The notes: generated by a model not told the origin, from the letters alone. A stretch of 64,000 bases of DNA from Clostridia bacterium (GCA_017542695.1 JAFXWT010000093.1:32475-96474); one strand, 5' to 3'. Positions 50,437 through 59,906 are shown, counted from the stretch's first letter. Numbers and translations are program-made.

Positions 50437-51432
50437 TCAGAATTTATACTTTATCACATTGAACAGAGAGCATGGGAGCACGCCCGCGCCGTATTTCCGC
50501 ACGGCAGATTCAAAGACGATGTAAAGCGCCCCGTTTCTGTATTCGATATCCTCGCTCATGTGCGGCATGCCGATAACGGTCTTTTCGCGGTTCTTGTCAA
50601 GCAGATAGAGAGGAACGTCGTGTTCTCCGATCTTGAACGTCGCGTCAGCTTCGCCCGTGACGTCGTAAGTTTTAAGCTCCGACGCATTAAGCCCGTGTGA
50701 GCAAGAGAGCGCCGCAGTCTCGCCGCCGATCACGGCAAAGCCCTGAACTTTGTCGCATACCGAATACGCGACATGCGGAGTTTTCGTATCGAGCACGCCA
50801 AGCTCGCCGCTATCCGACAGCGTGTAGCCGAATACCATCGCCTCGTATGTGCCGTTCGCCGTTAAAATCTTGTGGTCGGCTTCGGTATCGTACCCGTCGG
50901 CGTGGAACTCGCCGACGTAGAGCGTCGTCCCGTCGGACGAGCAGAACGAGGCGCGGCACGGTACTTCAAATCGACCGATAAATCTCACCGTGTCGCCGCT
51001 TTTCGCGTTCAGAACGTCATCGGTGCGAAGCACGAAGATCTTCGATGCGTTCGATATATATATGTATTCGCCCGCGGCGGTAAAACCGCCCGCGTGCCCC
51101 GAATACGCCTTGCCGTTTTCGTATTCGAGGAGTATTTTCACGATCTTTCCGTCCGCGTCATAGCGGTAAATGCGCGAATTTGCGTCGCCCGACAGATATC
51201 CGCAGATCATATATACGTCCGTCCCCTCGACAGCCGTCATTCCCTGCGGAGTGAACCCGCCGAGCAGATCGGGTATCTTTCCGAGTTTCTCCGTATTTTT
51301 CATAAATTCGCCGTGTAACACGTGATTTGAAATAAAACAGAATCCGACGTATAGCAGCAGTATCGCCGCTATGATGAGAAGCGCCGTCAGCGCTCTTTTT
51401 TCAGCTCGTCTTTTCTTTTGATTTGCGTTCAT
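50437..51432 (-). CDS. Membrane-anchored beta-propeller-like protein
   Basis: 331 residues from the ATG at 51432 (AAGGAGAATACA upstream). A basic N-terminus and one transmembrane helix (about 13-34) precede an outer domain rich in beta strands with repeated DxxxYxIxGYxSGD-like, YIYISNASKIFVL and TLYVGEFHADGYDTEADH segments. This suits a six- or seven-bladed propeller. Function unknown; related proteins are found as stand-alone surface proteins in clostridia. Confidence 0.6.
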   Translation of the reverse strand: MNANQKKRRAEKRALTALLIIAAILLLYVGFCFISNHVLHGEFMKNTEKLGKIPDLLGGFTPQGMTAVEGTDVYMICGYLSGDANSRIYRYDADGKIVKILLEYENGKAYSGHAGGFTAAGEYIYISNASKIFVLRTDDVLNAKSGDTVRFIGRFEVPCRASFCSSDGTTLYVGEFHADGYDTEADHKILTANGTYEAMVFGYTLSDSGELGVLDTKTPHVAYSVCDKVQGFAVIGGETAALSCSHGLNASELKTYDVTGEADATFKIGEHDVPLYLLDKNREKTVIGMPHMSEDIEYRNGALYIVFESAVRKYGAGVLPCSLFNVIKYKF

Positions 51433-51732
51433 TGTATTCTCCTTGTTTCTTATCATCGCGTCGAAGTCCGCGCGGGATATCAAAACCGTCGCTTTGCGGT
51501 TCTGTGATTGATTTTCCGTTTTTTCATTTCTCGTACGGAGAGGGAAAGTCGTCGCCCGTGCAGGCGCGCATAGCGAGACCGTGCCGCTTTTTCATTTTCC
51601 CGAGTCCGCTCTGTAATGAACGGCTGTTCCTTTTTCGAGCATTTTATTTCTTGTCGATATATGCGCGCTTATCCGGATTATTGTCAAAAGTCCGACAAGC
51701 CCGAATGTCATCACGTAATTGTCGGGTAAAAA
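51433..51732 (-). other. 300-base gap with a chain of tiny overlapping open frames
   Basis: No gene of normal size. On the minus strand an open frame 51592-51711 codes 39 residues starting MTFGLVGLLTII, with a hydrophobic helix. It is joined by ATGA overlaps to two frames of 23 and 15 residues, which lead to the start region of the propeller gene. The 39-residue frame is also in frame with the stop codon of the upstream 144-residue gene. None has a good ribosome site. A decayed gene or a membrane tail split from its neighbour is likeliest. Confidence 0.35.
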
Positions 51733-52167
51733 TCAATTATTACCGTGGTCGTCTCTTTTGTTGTCCGCTTGGTCTGCGTTTTTCAGCACTTCGTAAAACC
51801 ACGAACAAAGGTCGTGAAACCCGCTCGGGAAATTCTGCGAGCCGTGCGCCGTTATTTCCTTTCCTCCGTTCACCGCGGCGCAGAGGGTAAAATCGGTGCC
51901 GTCAAGGAGCCCGCGGGGGCGTTTTCCGTTGAAACCGTCCCATTTGTAAACGCCGAACCCGTTCAGCGTTTTTATGACCGCGGCGGTATCGAGCACGACG
52001 GACGTTTCGGGCTTGCGCTCGTGAATGTCATTTCCGAATATGCGACCGTAACGTGTGACGGTCGCCGTTTCCCCGCGCGTCACGATCTCGTACTCATGCG
52101 CCTCGCACATCCCGCTGAGTGACAGCGTCAGCTTTTCAAGCGACGTTATTCTTTTTTTGAAAATCAT
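51733..52167 (-). CDS. Small protein of unknown function
   Basis: 144 residues, soluble, with an SLEKLTLSLSGMCEAHEYEIVTRG start, a beta-rich middle, and a helical FHDLCSWFYEVLKNAD end. The strand-rich centre with GGKEITAHGSQNFPSGF recalls small domains at the ends of clostridial lipoproteins. No family named. It begins five bases after the GGDEF gene ends. Confidence 0.5.
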   Translation of the reverse strand: MIFKKRITSLEKLTLSLSGMCEAHEYEIVTRGETATVTRYGRIFGNDIHERKPETSVVLDTAAVIKTLNGFGVYKWDGFNGKRPRGLLDGTDFTLCAAVNGGKEITAHGSQNFPSGFHDLCSWFYEVLKNADQADNKRDDHGNN

Positions 52168-52171
52168 ATTT

Positions 52172-53347
52172 TTATTTGCAAACGGTCGTTTTGCCGTTCA
52201 TTTTCATGTGTTCTTTGTCTATGTAAAGCTTTTTGTCAGCACGCTGAAGGCATTTCTGGAACGTGTCCTGCCCGCCGATGAGCTCGTCGTAGCCGATCCC
52301 GACGGAAAGGACGTACTTCGTCTCGTTTTTTTCGCACAGTTCCTTTATCTGAGTGCGTATATCGTCAATGAGCGTTACGAGTTCTCTCCCCTCCGTCGGA
52401 TGTGCGATGAGCACAAATTCATCTCCGCCGTACCTGCCGATGAACGTTCGGAAAGTGATGTTTTTCGTCGCGTTTCGGAGCGCATCCGAAAGGATGATGA
52501 GCGCGCGGTCGCCCTCCGCGTGACCGAAAGTGTCGTTGATCTTTTTGAAGTCGTTTATGTCGATCATCATGACGACCGTTTTTTTATCTTCCTTGTTCGA
52601 GCCGAACTCTTGCGAAGTGTACAGGAGCAACTGACCGCGGTTGTTCAGCTTTGTGAGCGGGTCGATGGATATCCGCATCTCCATCTGCTGAATGTAGAAA
52701 ATGAGCATCAGTATCACGCACGAAAAGCAGAATATCGGCGTCTTCGGGAGGAGCATGATCTGAAGCATACCGCCCAAAATGAGGATAAGCGGGAAAAATC
52801 CGATATATAAATGCCGTCTTTTTTCCTGTCGGTTGACTTCGTTTTTTACCTTTCGCAGCGCATAGAACAGCACGGCGACGATGTATATTATCGGCACAAT
52901 GCTGAGCAGTGCCGTCGATATCGGCATCGGTTTCAGCGCTTCATCGATGAGTGCTTCCGGCGAGTGGATATATATAACGAACATGGCGACGGTAGAAACG
53001 ACAAGCGGGAACATTGTTGCAAATTTGTGCAGCCGCCGATCCCTGTTGGCAATCTGCTCTACCGCCATTACATAGTGGAGCCACGTGTAAGTTATCATCG
53101 CAAGTATAATGTAGTTCAGAAAGTTTGTCAGCAAAACAGTAAAGCGCGTTTTCGGGATTATTTCCGCGATGACCGCCGCCCATGCTGAATCGGAAACGAA
53201 ATAAAGCATGAATGCAATGAGCGAGTGATCGAACTTTATCTGCTTTTCCTGCCTGTCTACGTTGAACATGTCGCGCGCGAGCATTATACCGAAGATGATA
53301 AAACATACAAAATTCGCTCCCGCATAGTTTATGAAGTAATCAAGCAT
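52172..53347 (-). CDS. Diguanylate cyclase (GGDEF) with multi-pass membrane sensor
   Basis: 391 residues from the ATG at 53347, placed after AGGAGGATATTTTCAA; an earlier in-frame ATG would put this ribosome site inside the gene. About seven membrane helices (residues 1-235) precede the GGDEF domain (about 236-391) with IDPLTKLNNRGQL, MIDINDFKKINDTFGHAEGD and RYGGDEF. It makes cyclic di-GMP. The RxxD inhibitory site five residues before GGDEF is absent, so product inhibition is probably missing. It is downstream of an HD-GYP gene in the same orientation (60 bases apart). Confidence 0.93.
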   Translation of the reverse strand: MLDYFINYAGANFVCFIIFGIMLARDMFNVDRQEKQIKFDHSLIAFMLYFVSDSAWAAVIAEIIPKTRFTVLLTNFLNYIILAMITYTWLHYVMAVEQIANRDRRLHKFATMFPLVVSTVAMFVIYIHSPEALIDEALKPMPISTALLSIVPIIYIVAVLFYALRKVKNEVNRQEKRRHLYIGFFPLILILGGMLQIMLLPKTPIFCFSCVILMLIFYIQQMEMRISIDPLTKLNNRGQLLLYTSQEFGSNKEDKKTVVMMIDINDFKKINDTFGHAEGDRALIILSDALRNATKNITFRTFIGRYGGDEFVLIAHPTEGRELVTLIDDIRTQIKELCEKNETKYVLSVGIGYDELIGGQDTFQKCLQRADKKLYIDKEHMKMNGKTTVCK

Positions 53348-53407
53348 TTGAAAATATCCTCCTGAAAAATCCGTCGTCATTATCGAGGGAGTTTTGTGAT
53401 TTGCATT

Positions 53408-54634
53408 TCAAGGATTGATTCTGAAAATCCTTTTCTTTGGGCCGATGTCCGTATTTTCGAGGAATAGCTCGCACAGATCGGGGTCGAACTGCGTTCCCGC
53501 GCTTTCCTTCAGTATTTCGCGTGCCATGCTGTTCGGGTACGCTTTTTTGTAGATTCTGTCGGACGTCAGCGCGTCGTAAACGTCTGCAAGCGCCATTATG
53601 CGCGCTTCGAGCGGGATGTCGTCGCCTTTAAGTCCGTCGGGATATCCTGTCCCGTCATAATGCTCGTGGTGATATTTTGCGACGTTCTGCGCGATATCGA
53701 AGTATTCGGGATCTTCCTCGCGCGTCAGCAGTTTGCCGAGTATTTCAGCGCCGTAAACGGTATGGAGCTTCATCACCTCAGTTTCTTTTTCGGTGAGTCG
53801 CGCGGGCTTGTTGAGTATCGTATCGGGTATTTTTATCTTTCCGACGTCGTGCATCGGCGCGGCGAGGATGACGTTCTTGTAGAACTGATCGGGTATCTTC
53901 TTGAACTTGTCGTTCCTTTTCATCTTTTCGATCAGCATCTTGACGTAGTCCTCGGTGCGCTGAATGTGACCGCCCGTGTTCTCGTCGCGTTCCTCGACGA
54001 CTGTCGCAAGCGAGCGAATGACTCCGCTCTGTACTTTCTCGACTTTCGCGTTCTGATATATCTCGCGCACGTTTCTGGCGCATATAACGGCATAGAACAG
54101 CATGCCTATGACGCAGAACGTGATGACGTTTATGACGTCGAGTCTGAATGCCTGCGTCGACTTGACGCCCGACGCAATGAGCAGATACAGCGCCGACTCG
54201 CCGAGCATGAATAAATACATTCTGATCGGTCTGTCGTCGATGCTCATCGGCAGCAGCGCGATGAACACAATGAGGCTCGTAGCGGGGAGCGCGGCATTCG
54301 ACTCCTGAACGCTCAGTATTCCCGCGTAGATGCAGACAAACAAAATTTCGAGATAGCAAAGCAGTATATCGAGCCACAGCGGTTTCGTCCTTTTCAGGAA
54401 AATGATCAGCGTTACGAAAGTGCTGCCGATGGCGAGAAACAAATACGGGATCCAAATTTCCGAACCTGTCAACCTGTTAAAGATAAGGAAAAACACGCTC
54501 ATTACGACGCTCGATATCGACGTTATTTTGAGTATTTTTAAGTTCCTTTCCCATATCAATTCGCGGACGCCGAGAAATTCATCTTTCCTCAGCCCGCAAA
54601 AAAGCAGGAAATTTCCAAAGCTTTTCTTTTTCAA
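53408..54634 (-). CDS. HD-GYP phosphodiesterase with membrane domain
   Basis: 408 residues from a TTG start at 54634, which has ACGGAGGG nine bases ahead. About six transmembrane helices are followed by the HD-GYP domain (about 205-395): the MHDVGKIKIPD His-Asp pair, HTVYGAEIL, HHEHYDGTGYPDGLKGDDIP with the GYP motif, and ADVYDALTSDR. All metal ligands look intact. It probably degrades cyclic di-GMP, opposing the adjacent cyclase. The M13 peptidase gene ends 44 bases upstream. Confidence 0.92.
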   Translation of the reverse strand: MKKKSFGNFLLFCGLRKDEFLGVRELIWERNLKILKITSISSVVMSVFFLIFNRLTGSEIWIPYLFLAIGSTFVTLIIFLKRTKPLWLDILLCYLEILFVCIYAGILSVQESNAALPATSLIVFIALLPMSIDDRPIRMYLFMLGESALYLLIASGVKSTQAFRLDVINVITFCVIGMLFYAVICARNVREIYQNAKVEKVQSGVIRSLATVVEERDENTGGHIQRTEDYVKMLIEKMKRNDKFKKIPDQFYKNVILAAPMHDVGKIKIPDTILNKPARLTEKETEVMKLHTVYGAEILGKLLTREEDPEYFDIAQNVAKYHHEHYDGTGYPDGLKGDDIPLEARIMALADVYDALTSDRIYKKAYPNSMAREILKESAGTQFDPDLCELFLENTDIGPKKRIFRINP

Positions 54635-54678
54635 AATATTTGCCCTCCGTAATATCAATGTCGGCGTTTTGCGCGGTT

Positions 54679-56589
54679 TTACCAGATGGAGATTCTCTCG
54701 CTTTCTTCAATATACATCCCGTCGCCGGATTTCACGTCGAACGCCTCATACCATTCGCCGAAGTTTCTCGGCGTGATGTTCGCGCGAAGTTCGGCGGGGG
54801 AGTGAACATCCATTCTCAGCAGAAGTTTTATGTACCCCTCCTGTGCCTTGCGACACCAGATCTTGGCCCAGTTTATGAAATATTTTTTGAAATCGGGGTT
54901 TTCCAGCGTGTGCATTATCTCTATCGTCACCGCCATGCCGCCGTTGTCGGCGATGTTTTCGGAAACGACGAGCCGCCCGTTGACTTTGCCGCCGTGGAAA
55001 TCGATCCCGTCGTACTGTCTGACCATTTTCTCGGTCAGCTCCTCGAACTTCTTGAAGTCCTCTTCATTCCACCAGTCGTTCATATTGCCTTTTTCGTCAA
55101 AATGCGAGCCGTTGTTGTCGAAAGCATGCGAAATCTCCTGACCGATGACGGCGCCGATACCGCCGAGGTTCTCCTCTTTTGACTGACTCAGGTCATAAAA
55201 CGGCTTTTGAAGGATCGCAGCGGGGAAAGTGATGTCGTTCTTGAACGGATCGTAGCTGGCGTTAACCATGTGTCCCGGCATTGCCCATTTCGTAAAGTCC
55301 GTCGGCTCGCAGAGCTTTTCAAGCTCGTGACGGATTTTCGCTTTTTTTATTTTCATCATTGCTTCGAAGAAGCAGTCGCCCTCTTCGACAGCGAGCGTGT
55401 CGTAAAACTCGTCGTATTTGTCGGGATAGCCCATTTTTATCTTGATCGCCGACAGCTTTTTTATCGCCCTTTCCTTTGTCGCCGCTTCAAGGAAACCGTT
55501 CTTTTCTACGCGGAGCTTGTACGTATCGATGATCTTCTGCGTCATCTCGGTAACGTCGCGCTTCGCTTCCTCGCCGAAATACGTGCGTCCGTAGTAAACG
55601 CCTATCGGCTCGCTGTAGACGGACGAAACGAGGCGGTAAGAATCCTTTTTGATCGGCGCGGCCTCCTTGATGCCGGTGAGCTTTCTCATATACTCTTTTG
55701 AAAGGTCGGATATCTTCTTTGAGAGTGCGGGCGCACAGGAAAGAAGCGTGTTGACGTAAGACCAGTGAACGAACAGCACGAATGTGTCGTCGTTCAGTAT
55801 CTCGCCGAATTCTTTGATGAACGCGGGGTTGCCGAGATTGATCATATCGGGAGTTTTATCGCCGTAAATACCGCCGATGAGCGCCGCGAGATCAAACGGC
55901 TTCATCGATTTCGCCGCGTCGTCGAGCGTCGTCGGGTTAAACAATTTCACATAATCGGCCATTTCCGTCGGACTTTTTACTTTCTTGCGCAGAATGTCGT
56001 CAAATGCAATGGCGTCGCACAGATACTGCTTTTGCTCTTTTTTGCTCAGGGGCGTGAGTTTAAGCAGTGAAGCGACCATCTTCTTGTAAATCTTCATCAT
56101 CATCAGCTTTGCGACCTTGTTGTCGTAAAGCGCCTTGTCGGGAAGGATGATGTCCGGGTCGAGCAGCGAAAGCGCGCGGCGCGACGTGTCGCGAACGTCC
56201 TCTGTTATTTCGAGCGTGAACGGCAACGTTATACCATCAAGAACAAGCTCCGTCGAGCGAGCATTCAGCTCGTCGATGCTCTTGATATTCTTTATCTTTT
56301 CGAGCAGGGGCAGGGCGGGCGCGACGCCGTCCTTTTCACGCGCGTCCTCGTCGAGCGCCTTTTTATACAGACGGACGGCGTTTTCGAGCACAGGCATTTC
56401 GATCTTTTTCGTTCCGTCAGCGAACGCGTCAAGGTCAGCCGTCAGCGTTTTTTCAACGTCTTGATCGAGGCAGACAAAGCTGCCCGTCGTCGGCAGATCG
56501 TTCGGGATGACGGCTTTTTTTATCCATTCGCCGTTGACACTCTGGAACAGATCATCCTGTATTCTCACTTGTTCGTTTGTTTTTTTCAT
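54679..56589 (-). CDS. M13-family (PepO-like) metallopeptidase with altered zinc motif
   Basis: 636 residues, normal PepO length, no signal peptide, so cytoplasmic. Family text is clear: PGHMVNASYDPFKNDITFPAAILQKPFYD, SHFDEKGNMNDWW, the third zinc ligand region VVSENIADNGG (Glu544) and the C-terminal LRANITPRNFGEWYEAFDV. The zinc motif HExxH reads QEISH (Gln484-His488): the first His ligand is replaced by Gln (codon CAG at 55138-55140). Glu485 and His488 are kept. Either the enzyme binds zinc differently or it is no longer a peptidase; a single base change from His separates them. Confidence 0.88.
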   Translation of the reverse strand: MKKTNEQVRIQDDLFQSVNGEWIKKAVIPNDLPTTGSFVCLDQDVEKTLTADLDAFADGTKKIEMPVLENAVRLYKKALDEDAREKDGVAPALPLLEKIKNIKSIDELNARSTELVLDGITLPFTLEITEDVRDTSRRALSLLDPDIILPDKALYDNKVAKLMMMKIYKKMVASLLKLTPLSKKEQKQYLCDAIAFDDILRKKVKSPTEMADYVKLFNPTTLDDAAKSMKPFDLAALIGGIYGDKTPDMINLGNPAFIKEFGEILNDDTFVLFVHWSYVNTLLSCAPALSKKISDLSKEYMRKLTGIKEAAPIKKDSYRLVSSVYSEPIGVYYGRTYFGEEAKRDVTEMTQKIIDTYKLRVEKNGFLEAATKERAIKKLSAIKIKMGYPDKYDEFYDTLAVEEGDCFFEAMMKIKKAKIRHELEKLCEPTDFTKWAMPGHMVNASYDPFKNDITFPAAILQKPFYDLSQSKEENLGGIGAVIGQEISHAFDNNGSHFDEKGNMNDWWNEEDFKKFEELTEKMVRQYDGIDFHGGKVNGRLVVSENIADNGGMAVTIEIMHTLENPDFKKYFINWAKIWCRKAQEGYIKLLLRMDVHSPAELRANITPRNFGEWYEAFDVKSGDGMYIEESERISIW

Positions 56590-56617
56590 TGTATATATCT
56601 CCTTGTCGAATTATTTA

Positions 56618-57244
56618 TCATTTGAACAGTTGCCCGGGCAAAACGAGCTTTTCTTTTTTCGGAAAACTCTTGTCGAATTCTTCCGTCTCGCCTTCGTCGA
56701 CGTAATATCCCGCGGGCGTTCGGTATACTCCCGTCACCCCGTCGAGATATCCGGCGATCAGTTCGCGGCAGAGGAAAAACGACTGATCCGCGCCATCGGG
56801 CAAGTCGTGATATCTGATGCCGAATTTTTCCGCGTAGTCGAATCCGCTGTGTCCGTAAAACTTGATGTTGCCCTCAAACAGTACGGCGCCGTATCCCATT
56901 TCCGCCGCCTTTTCAAGCGAATAGTCGAGCAGGATCTTGCCGTATCCCCGCCGTTTCAGTTCGGGAGCGATGCATATCGGTCCCATCGTCAGCACGTCGA
57001 CGACGCGCCCGTCGTCCGCGTCGATCACCGTTTTCATAAACATATTCTGCCCGATGAGCGCCCCGTCCTTTTCCATAACGAAGTCAAGCTCCGGGATGAA
57101 CGCCGGATCGTCGCGGAGCACGTGCATCACGTAGTGCTCAAGGCATCCGGGTCGGTACACGTTCCAGAACGATTCGCGTATCAGTTCTTCGACAGCGCGG
57201 TGTTCTTCTTTTCTTTCGCCGCGGATCACGATGTTTTTGTCCAT
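56618..57244 (-). CDS. GNAT-family N-acetyltransferase
   Basis: 208 residues. The acetyl-CoA loop is APELKRRGYGKILLD; GPICIAPE and GAVLFEGNIKFYGHSGFDYAEKFGI complete the GNAT core. A 50-residue C-terminal tail is unusual and continues to a PxxYY-like end. Substrate unknown. GAGAGGTATAAA precedes the ATG; the M13 gene follows 28 bases on. Confidence 0.88.
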   Translation of the reverse strand: MDKNIVIRGERKEEHRAVEELIRESFWNVYRPGCLEHYVMHVLRDDPAFIPELDFVMEKDGALIGQNMFMKTVIDADDGRVVDVLTMGPICIAPELKRRGYGKILLDYSLEKAAEMGYGAVLFEGNIKFYGHSGFDYAEKFGIRYHDLPDGADQSFFLCRELIAGYLDGVTGVYRTPAGYYVDEGETEEFDKSFPKKEKLVLPGQLFK

Positions 57245-57341
57245 TTTATACCTCTCGTTCTCAGTCCTCGGGCGACCACGACTTCGGCACTTCGTCGATC
57301 TGCAAAAAGCCGTCCGTCTTTTCGACTATCTGATATCTCTG

Positions 57342-57677
57342 TTACCCCTTCAGGTTATCGAGCGCAAAATCGTTATGCTTTGTTATCATTTCCACCGTCT
57401 TGCACGAGTCAAGCGCGGCGCAGTCGCCGCAAGTCTCGTATTTTTTGCCTGCCGCGCACCGGCGTATCGGGCAGAGCGACGCGCAGAACGGCGTTTTCTT
57501 TCCGTCAAGACGGCAGCCCTCGCAGTTTATCATTTCCGGCGTGATCGTAACGTGATTTAACTCTGACCATTCCTTGGCGACTTTTTCGCGCAGCGCGTCG
57601 TCGTTGTTTACCGTCGCTGTGTAAGCGTCGCATTTAACGCAGTCGAGCCCGCAATAAGCTATGTATTCGCTTTTCAT
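57342..57677 (-). CDS. DUF3795 cysteine-rich protein
   Basis: 111 residues with ten cysteines in paired motifs (YCGLDCVKCDAY, INCEGCRLDG, FCASLCPIRRCA, YETCGDCAALDSC). DUF3795 proteins likely bind zinc or Fe-S clusters; function unknown. The frame stays open for 26 more codons after the TAA stop (57342-57344), up to a TGA at 57261-57263, and that extension reads like protein (QRYQIVEKTDGF, then a Pro-Trp-rich end). Confidence 0.85.
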   Translation of the reverse strand: MKSEYIAYCGLDCVKCDAYTATVNNDDALREKVAKEWSELNHVTITPEMINCEGCRLDGKKTPFCASLCPIRRCAAGKKYETCGDCAALDSCKTVEMITKHNDFALDNLKG

Positions 57678-57734
57678 TTTAAGTTCCTTTCGTCGATCGT
57701 TTTGCCGAGCGCGTTCTTATATTCTTTCGTGAGT

Positions 57735-58094
57735 TTAATGAGCTTCAGCGCCATTGTCTTTATTCTTTTCCTTTATCGCCACGACGTAATGCGGCTTTTC
57801 GGGCAGATATTTTATTTTGAGCTGATCGCCGACGTTCGTGCGGCGCGGCGGATTGTCGAGTCGCGCATCGACCGTCTCGCCGTCGGCAGTGAAGTACGTC
57901 ACGTAATACTCGTAGTTTACCGTTGTGCCTGTGTCCGAATCATAGCTTTCCCTTTCCTCTATATGCGTGACTACGGCCGTCGCCGTCAGTCCGTTTTTCT
58001 TTATCTTCCGCTTTCTCAGGAACATAAACAACGCAACTACGATAAATGTCGCCGCGACGAGCCCGACGATGACGATTTTTTTCCAGTCATCCAT
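57735..58094 (-). CDS. Small membrane protein (DUF3592-like)
   Basis: 119 residues. One transmembrane helix (IVIVGLVAATFIVVALFMFL, residues 8-27), then a basic stretch and a beta-rich domain (GLTATAVVTHIEERESYDSDTGT, YYVTYFTADGETVDARL, VGDQLKIKYLPEKPHYVV). This fits DUF3592. It starts three bases after the PP2C gene ends, so the two are cotranscribed and may work together. Confidence 0.7.
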   Translation of the reverse strand: MDDWKKIVIVGLVAATFIVVALFMFLRKRKIKKNGLTATAVVTHIEERESYDSDTGTTVNYEYYVTYFTADGETVDARLDNPPRRTNVGDQLKIKYLPEKPHYVVAIKEKNKDNGAEAH

Positions 58095-58097
58095 TTG

Positions 58098-59906
58098 TTA
58101 TGTCTCGCTTTCCTTTGTTGTATTTTGATTATTGTTTTTTCCCATGTATTCGACGCACATCATCGTCAAGTCGTCGAACTGCACCGCGTCCTTGACAAAA
58201 CCGTCGACGGCGCCTCGAACGCGCGCGAGGATCTGTCTCGGAGACGCGTCGGGATCGCTGTTCAGCGCGTCGAGCAGTCGCTCCATGCCGAACATGGCGG
58301 TCTCTGCGTTCGTCGCCTCGGGGACCCCGTCTGTGTAAAGGAACAATTTTGAGCCGGGCTCGAGTGAAATCTCATAATCGACGTATTTTATCCCGTCGAT
58401 GGCGCCGACAGCGAGCTTGTGTTTGTCCTTGAATATTTCAAATTTTCCGTCGGGCTTTTTGATCATCGGATATTCGTGCCCCGCGTTCGACGCGACGAGC
58501 TTGCCTGTCGAAAACTCGAGAATGCCGAGCCAGACGGTGACGAACATCTCCTCGCGGTTGTTCGAACAAATGGCGGCGTTTGTATCCGTCAGTATCTGCG
58601 CCGGCGATTTTCCCATCATCGCATTGTTGGCGAGGATGATCTTCGACGCCATCATGAACAGCGCTGCCGGAACGCCTTTGCCCGAAACGTCCGCCATCAC
58701 AAGGCACAGATGATCGTCGTCAACGAGGAAGAAATCGTAGAAGTCGCCGCCGACCTCCCTCGCGGGATCCATCGACGCAAAAATATCAAAATCACATCTG
58801 TCGGGGAAGGCGGGGAACGTGTTCGGGAGCATATCCGCCTGTATCTGCGTCGCCAGCGAAAGCTCTGTGCCGATGCGCTCCTTTTCAGCTGTGATCGCGT
58901 TCAGCTTATCCATGTGATCGACGATCTCATTCACCATTTCGGAAACGTCGCCCGCAAGCTCGCCGATCTCGTTCTTTGATCTGATCTTCGACAGCTCCGC
59001 CATTACGGCGTCGCTGTCCTTCGTCTGTTTGTAATTACGCACATCCGCCTGAACTTTTTTCAGCGGGCGAACGACGAACAGCAATATCAGCACAAGGCAA
59101 ATGACCGAAAGGACGAACTGATTCAGTATCGCTCGCGTCGAGCCCCTCAGCGTCTGAGTTTCGATATCCGATATGAGCTGCGACAGGTCATAAGTCAGAC
59201 CGATGATGACGCTGTGCCCGTCAAACGTGCACATTATCGAATAATAATCGACGTATTTTCCGGCGTCGGCGAGGTGATTTGATTTTTGTTTTGCCTCGAC
59301 CATCGCCCTCGTCTGACTTTCGTTGACGGATACGGTCACTCCGAGCAGATAAGCTTCCTCATATCCCGTGCCGCGCACGGCGCCGGGCTCCGCTCCGCTG
59401 AACAGGAAGAACTGTTTTTCAAACGGCGCCTCGGATATGACGCAGAAAAGGTAATCCACGTGATACGACCGCTTTATCTGGTTGACCCTCGTGAGCAGCC
59501 ATGAGTATGCGATCTCGGCATACAGCTTCTGATCTTCCTCCGGCAGTCTCACACAGTCAAGATCGCTCAGGTATCTTAAATCGAGATCGGGATGCCTCTC
59601 GGAAAAGACGCGGCATTTTTTCGCAGTCTCCGATTCGCTGCTCATAACGGCGTCGTATTCGATATCCATCGTGTCCGAGTGCGTGTACCAATACTTGATG
59701 AGCCAATAATATGTCGGATACTCCATGACGGCTTGCTTTGTTTCGTTCGCAATTTCCGCTGCGTGGAGCTCCATCTGTTTTTTGACGTTCTGGTCGGATA
59801 GTTGATATTCGTTTACGTATGTAAGCGTTCCCGTCAGTATGACTCCGATCAGAAACAGCACCGCGACCTCGAAGATTATACTGATCTTCCGCTTTTCTTT
59901 TTTCAT
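58098..59906 (-). CDS. PP2C/SpoIIE-type phosphatase with extracytoplasmic sensor and HAMP linker
   Basis: 602 residues. A first transmembrane helix (about 9-29), a 230-residue outer sensor domain with YSWLLTRVNQIKRSYHVDYLFCV (Cache/double-Cache style), a second helix (about 265-285), a HAMP-like linker and the PPM domain (about 355-590). Metal ligands appear in VGGDFYDFF, MADVSGKG, LYTDGVPEATNA and DDLTMM. Such RsbU/RsbP-like enzymes remove phosphate from anti-anti-sigma proteins, but no STAS or anti-sigma kinase gene is adjacent, so the partner lies elsewhere. Confidence 0.92.
   Translation of the reverse strand: MKKEKRKISIIFEVAVLFLIGVILTGTLTYVNEYQLSDQNVKKQMELHAAEIANETKQAVMEYPTYYWLIKYWYTHSDTMDIEYDAVMSSESETAKKCRVFSERHPDLDLRYLSDLDCVRLPEEDQKLYAEIAYSWLLTRVNQIKRSYHVDYLFCVISEAPFEKQFFLFSGAEPGAVRGTGYEEAYLLGVTVSVNESQTRAMVEAKQKSNHLADAGKYVDYYSIMCTFDGHSVIIGLTYDLSQLISDIETQTLRGSTRAILNQFVLSVICLVLILLFVVRPLKKVQADVRNYKQTKDSDAVMAELSKIRSKNEIGELAGDVSEMVNEIVDHMDKLNAITAEKERIGTELSLATQIQADMLPNTFPAFPDRCDFDIFASMDPAREVGGDFYDFFLVDDDHLCLVMADVSGKGVPAALFMMASKIILANNAMMGKSPAQILTDTNAAICSNNREEMFVTVWLGILEFSTGKLVASNAGHEYPMIKKPDGKFEIFKDKHKLAVGAIDGIKYVDYEISLEPGSKLFLYTDGVPEATNAETAMFGMERLLDALNSDPDASPRQILARVRGAVDGFVKDAVQFDDLTMMCVEYMGKNNNQNTTKESET

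Noticed and set aside
51433..57344. Stop codon recoding to explain the protein-like text after two stop codons
   Set aside because: TGA and TAA end many intact genes in the window and the two cases use different stops; remnants are simpler.
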